From Pseudomonadota bacterium (GTDB taxonomy: Bacteria > Pseudomonadota > Gammaproteobacteria > Xanthomonadales > Marinicellaceae): a DNA stretch of 6,483 nt. A program made the translations under genes and the position numbers. Below are positions 4,338 through 6,483 of this stretch, in pieces. The stretch covers positions 1-6,483 of the forward strand of contig QQUO01000290.1 of NCBI GenBank assembly GCA_008501575.1, read 5' to 3'. Below the pieces are notes generated by a model. The model had not been told where the DNA came from and did not search any database. It was given only the letters and a program-made list of their open reading frames with translations. Each line of letters starts with the position of its first letter. Position 1 is the first letter of the stretch.

Positions 4338-6269
4338 TCACCACTTCATTTTTTGTAGTCTCACAGCGTTTAATATTGCCAATAACGCCACACCAACATC
4401 AGCAAAAACCGCTTGCCATAATGTAGCCATACCAGCTGCACCCAAGATTAAAACAAGTACCTTTACACCAAATGCCAAAATAATATTTTGCCAGATGACT
4501 TGTTGCGTGGATTTACTGATATTAAAGCCTGTGATAAATTTTGAGGGTTGGTCTGTTTGAATGATCATATCAGCCGTTTCAATGGCCACATCGCTGCCAT
4601 TGGCACCCATAGCAATACCTAAGTGACTGGTTGCTAACACCGGTGCATCGTTGATCCCATCACCCATGAATGCAATGACCTTAGTTGGGTCTTCCTTGAG
4701 CTTTTCTACATGATTCAATTTATCCTCAGGAAGTAAGCCACCGCTGGCTTGACTGATTGATAATTCACCAGCAACCTTTTGTGTGATCGAATCCTTATCA
4801 CCTGAAAGCATAACTATTTCATTGATACCTAAATTCCTGATTGACAAAATGGTTTGGTTGGCATCATCTTTTAATTCATCCGATATGGTTACACAACCTG
4901 CATAATCACCTTCAATTGCAACCAAAACAATGCTATCAACTATGGAATCAATTTTACCTGGTGTTTTGATGTTAAATTGATCCAGCAATTTTTTATTGCC
5001 GGCTAACACTGTCTTATTCTTCACAACCCCTTTTAGCCCTTTACCAGCTATCTCATCAACATCACTGGCATCTGAAATATCACCGGCATTTTCATATTGC
5101 ATGATGGCTTTGGCAATTGGGTGGGTTGATGTTTTCTCCAATGACAAAACATAACTCATGAATTCATTCTCAGTCATGTCATTTGAGATATTGATTTCTT
5201 TGACTTTAAATGTTCCCTTGGTCACTGTACCTGTTTTGTCCATGACCAAAGTGTTTACTTGTGTCAAAATATCCATAAAAGTAGCGCCCTTAAAAAGAAT
5301 TCCATTTTTCGAGGCCGCCCCCAAACCGCCAAAGTATCCAAGTGGGATTGATATCACCAATGCGCAGGGACAAGAAATCACCAAAAACACCAGTGCTCTG
5401 TATAGCCAATCCTGAAATTGGTATGTTTCAACTAAGAAGTAAGGAAGAATGCAAATTGCAATGGCCAAATAAACCACGATGGGGGTATATATTTTGGCAA
5501 GCCTTCTGATTAGTAGTTCGGTCTTGGCTTTTTTAGCTGTTGCGTTTTGAACCAGATTAAGTATTTTGGCCACGGATGAATCGTTGTATAGCTTTTCAAC
5601 TTCAACCTCAATAACTGACTCAAGATTAATTGAACCTGCCAGAACATTTTCACCTTTTATTAAACTTTGTGGCTTACTCTCACCTGTTATCGCCGCTGCA
5701 TTCAAGCTGGCCTTATCAGAAATTAACTTTCCATCAAGCGGCACTTTCTCACCTACCTTAATTTGAATGGTATCGCCTACCTTGACAGATTCTGGATCTA
5801 CTGTTTGATAATTACCGTCAGTAAGCACATGTGCAGTTTTGGGCCTTACATCAAGCAAAGCTGTGATGTTTTTTTTAGCTCGATTAACCGCAGCGTTTTG
5901 AAACAACTCTCCAATGGCGTAAAACAACATCACTGCAACACCTTCAGGATATTCTCCAATAGCCATGGCACCAATTGTCGCAATAGTCATTAAGAAAAAT
6001 TCTGTGAAAACCTCTCCTTTCTTGAGTGCCTCGATGGTTTCTTTAATCACCGGAAGAGCAACTGGCAAATAAGCTGCAATGTACCATGTAACCATAACCC
6101 AACCTTGAAAAAAGCTGGGTTTGAATATGTGTTCAAGTGCTAACCCTAAAAGCAGTAGTGATAGAGAAACAATAGAGGGAATATAATTCCCTCTATCATA
6201 GTCATGATTATGTCCTTCATGACCTGAGAGATCATGAGACTTTTGTTCTTTATGACTTTTCAATATCAT
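4338..6269 (-). CDS. cadA: Zn/Cd/Pb-exporting P1B-type ATPase (CadA/ZntA-like) lacking the HMA domain
   Basis: This 643-residue inner-membrane pump uses ATP to export divalent soft metals from the cytoplasm. The motifs are in the expected order: TGES (195-198, actuator), SCPC in the sixth membrane helix (metal-binding Cys300 and Cys302), DKTGT (phosphorylated Asp344), the STHP nucleotide-site His383 and GDGINDAP (536-543). Lys603 in helix 7 (FGVKVLVL) and Asp624 in helix 8 (FADVGVAL) are the residues that mark the Zn/Cd/Pb subclass (P1B-2). The usual N-terminal GMxCxxC metal-binding domain is absent; instead residues 6-22 hold five histidines (H6, H12, H17, H20, H22), a likely metal-binding tail. 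The first helix starts near residue 30. The gene follows the RND exporter by 8 bp. AAGGAG is 1 nt from the ATG but 7 nt from a TTG at codon 3, so translation may start at 6263. Confidence 0.93.
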   Translation of the reverse strand: MILKSHKEQKSHDLSGHEGHNHDYDRGNYIPSIVSLSLLLLGLALEHIFKPSFFQGWVMVTWYIAAYLPVALPVIKETIEALKKGEVFTEFFLMTIATIGAMAIGEYPEGVAVMLFYAIGELFQNAAVNRAKKNITALLDVRPKTAHVLTDGNYQTVDPESVKVGDTIQIKVGEKVPLDGKLISDKASLNAAAITGESKPQSLIKGENVLAGSINLESVIEVEVEKLYNDSSVAKILNLVQNATAKKAKTELLIRRLAKIYTPIVVYLAIAICILPYFLVETYQFQDWLYRALVFLVISCPCALVISIPLGYFGGLGAASKNGILFKGATFMDILTQVNTLVMDKTGTVTKGTFKVKEINISNDMTENEFMSYVLSLEKTSTHPIAKAIMQYENAGDISDASDVDEIAGKGLKGVVKNKTVLAGNKKLLDQFNIKTPGKIDSIVDSIVLVAIEGDYAGCVTISDELKDDANQTILSIRNLGINEIVMLSGDKDSITQKVAGELSISQASGGLLPEDKLNHVEKLKEDPTKVIAFMGDGINDAPVLATSHLGIAMGANGSDVAIETADMIIQTDQPSKFITGFNISKSTQQVIWQNIILAFGVKVLVLILGAAGMATLWQAVFADVGVALLAILNAVRLQKMKW

Positions 6270-6270
6270 T

Positions 6271-6276
6271 CTCCTT
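6271..6276 (-). promoter_or_regulatory. Shine-Dalgarno that questions the ATPase start
   Basis: AAGGAG lies in the 8-bp gap after the upstream stop. Only 1 nt separates it from the ATG at 6269, which is too close for efficient initiation, whereas a TTG two codons on (6261-6263) stands at the favoured 7 nt. The effect on the protein is only two residues. Confidence 0.6.
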
Positions 6277-6277
6277 A

Positions 6278-6483
6278 TTACTGATGATGTTGTATTTGTT
6301 TAATTTTACCTTTTGAAAACCACGCAAATAAAACAGGTAATACAAATAAAGTTAAGAATGTCGCTGTTACCAACCCTCCAACAATCACAGTTGCCAGTGG
6401 TCGCTGAATTTCAGCTCCTATTCCATTTGATAGAATCATTGGGATTAAGCCCAAAGCGGCAACAATGGCTGTCATTAAAACCG
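6278..6483 (-). CDS. czcA: Partial CzcA-type heavy-metal RND efflux transporter (C-terminal end)
   Basis: Only the last 67 or so codons are present; the frame runs off the right edge, and VL precedes the ATG at 6475, so that ATG is internal. The run VLMTAIVAALGLIPMILS, then GAEIQRPLATVIVGGLVTA and TFLTLFVLPVLFAWF is the conserved end of heavy-metal RND pumps, spanning the last two transmembrane helices. The G-A-E-x-Q-R-P-L-A-T motif fits the CzcA (Zn/Co/Cd/Ni) branch better than CusA. Such pumps are about 1000-1050 residues and form a tripartite complex with CzcB and CzcC, which would lie upstream outside the window. The short cytoplasmic tail ends KQIQHHQ. It ends 8 bp before the P-type ATPase, so the two genes are surely co-transcribed. 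Confidence 0.9.
   Translation of the reverse strand, partial: VLMTAIVAALGLIPMILSNGIGAEIQRPLATVIVGGLVTATFLTLFVLPVLFAWFSKGKIKQIQHHQ

Noticed and set aside
3913..4426. Plus-strand ORFs antisense to orfA and over the IS edge
   Set aside because: They are shadows of orfA and of the ATPase 3' end, with no ribosome binding site or recognisable domain, and they cross the IS boundary.
5158..5993. Plus-strand ORFs antisense to the ATPase
   Set aside because: The minus-strand ATPase frame is full of family motifs; the opposite-strand frames show none.
1..6483. CRISPR array, tRNA or rRNA genes
   Set aside because: No regularly spaced repeats, cloverleaf or conserved rRNA sequence was seen on either strand.

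Overview
The window is A+T-rich bacterial DNA in three blocks: a sparse, toxin-antitoxin-flavoured accessory stretch (1-2190), a transglutaminase-like gene whose leader carries a complete IS3-family insertion (2191-4300), and the distal end of a heavy-metal efflux operon (4302-6483). Almost everything reads on the minus strand; only a small orphan gene at 1146-1538 reads on the plus strand. The IS transposase style and ordinary Shine-Dalgarno sites before some genes suggest a low-GC gammaproteobacterium. This is a weak inference: the P-type ATPase also resembles versions seen in Bacteroidota, so that operon may be horizontally acquired.

Left block. A gene that runs off the left edge encodes at least 266 residues. 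It ends, as far as can be seen, in a helix-turn-helix followed by an Xre/MbcA/ParS-type toxin-binding domain, the architecture of antitoxins paired with RES toxins; any toxin would lie outside the window. It diverges from an unrecognised 130-aa helical protein. The following 650 bases hold no full-length gene but are not featureless: they contain a HigA-antitoxin C-terminal remnant, two direct copies of a roughly 60-bp repeat, an imperfect hairpin between the copies, and a possible 40-codon ORF just downstream of the transglutaminase-like gene.

Middle block. A 1257-bp IS3-family element (2960-4216) has imperfect terminal inverted repeats, a 3-bp TAC target duplication, orfA and orfB in a -1 frameshift arrangement with an A6G slippery site, and an intact DDE triad. 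It sits 16 bp upstream of the transglutaminase-like start codon, in the same orientation. A plausible original promoter for that gene remains on the far side of the IS, so the insertion appears to have split promoter from gene. That promoter now points into the transposase genes.

Right block. The C-terminus of a CzcA-type RND metal exporter is followed after 8 bp by a Zn/Cd/Pb-type P1B ATPase with a histidine-rich N-terminal tail in place of the usual HMA domain. Both should be co-transcribed, and a 10-bp-stem hairpin lies just beyond the ATPase stop. Together they would move divalent metal from the cytoplasm (ATPase) and, with absent CzcB/CzcC partners, out across the envelope.
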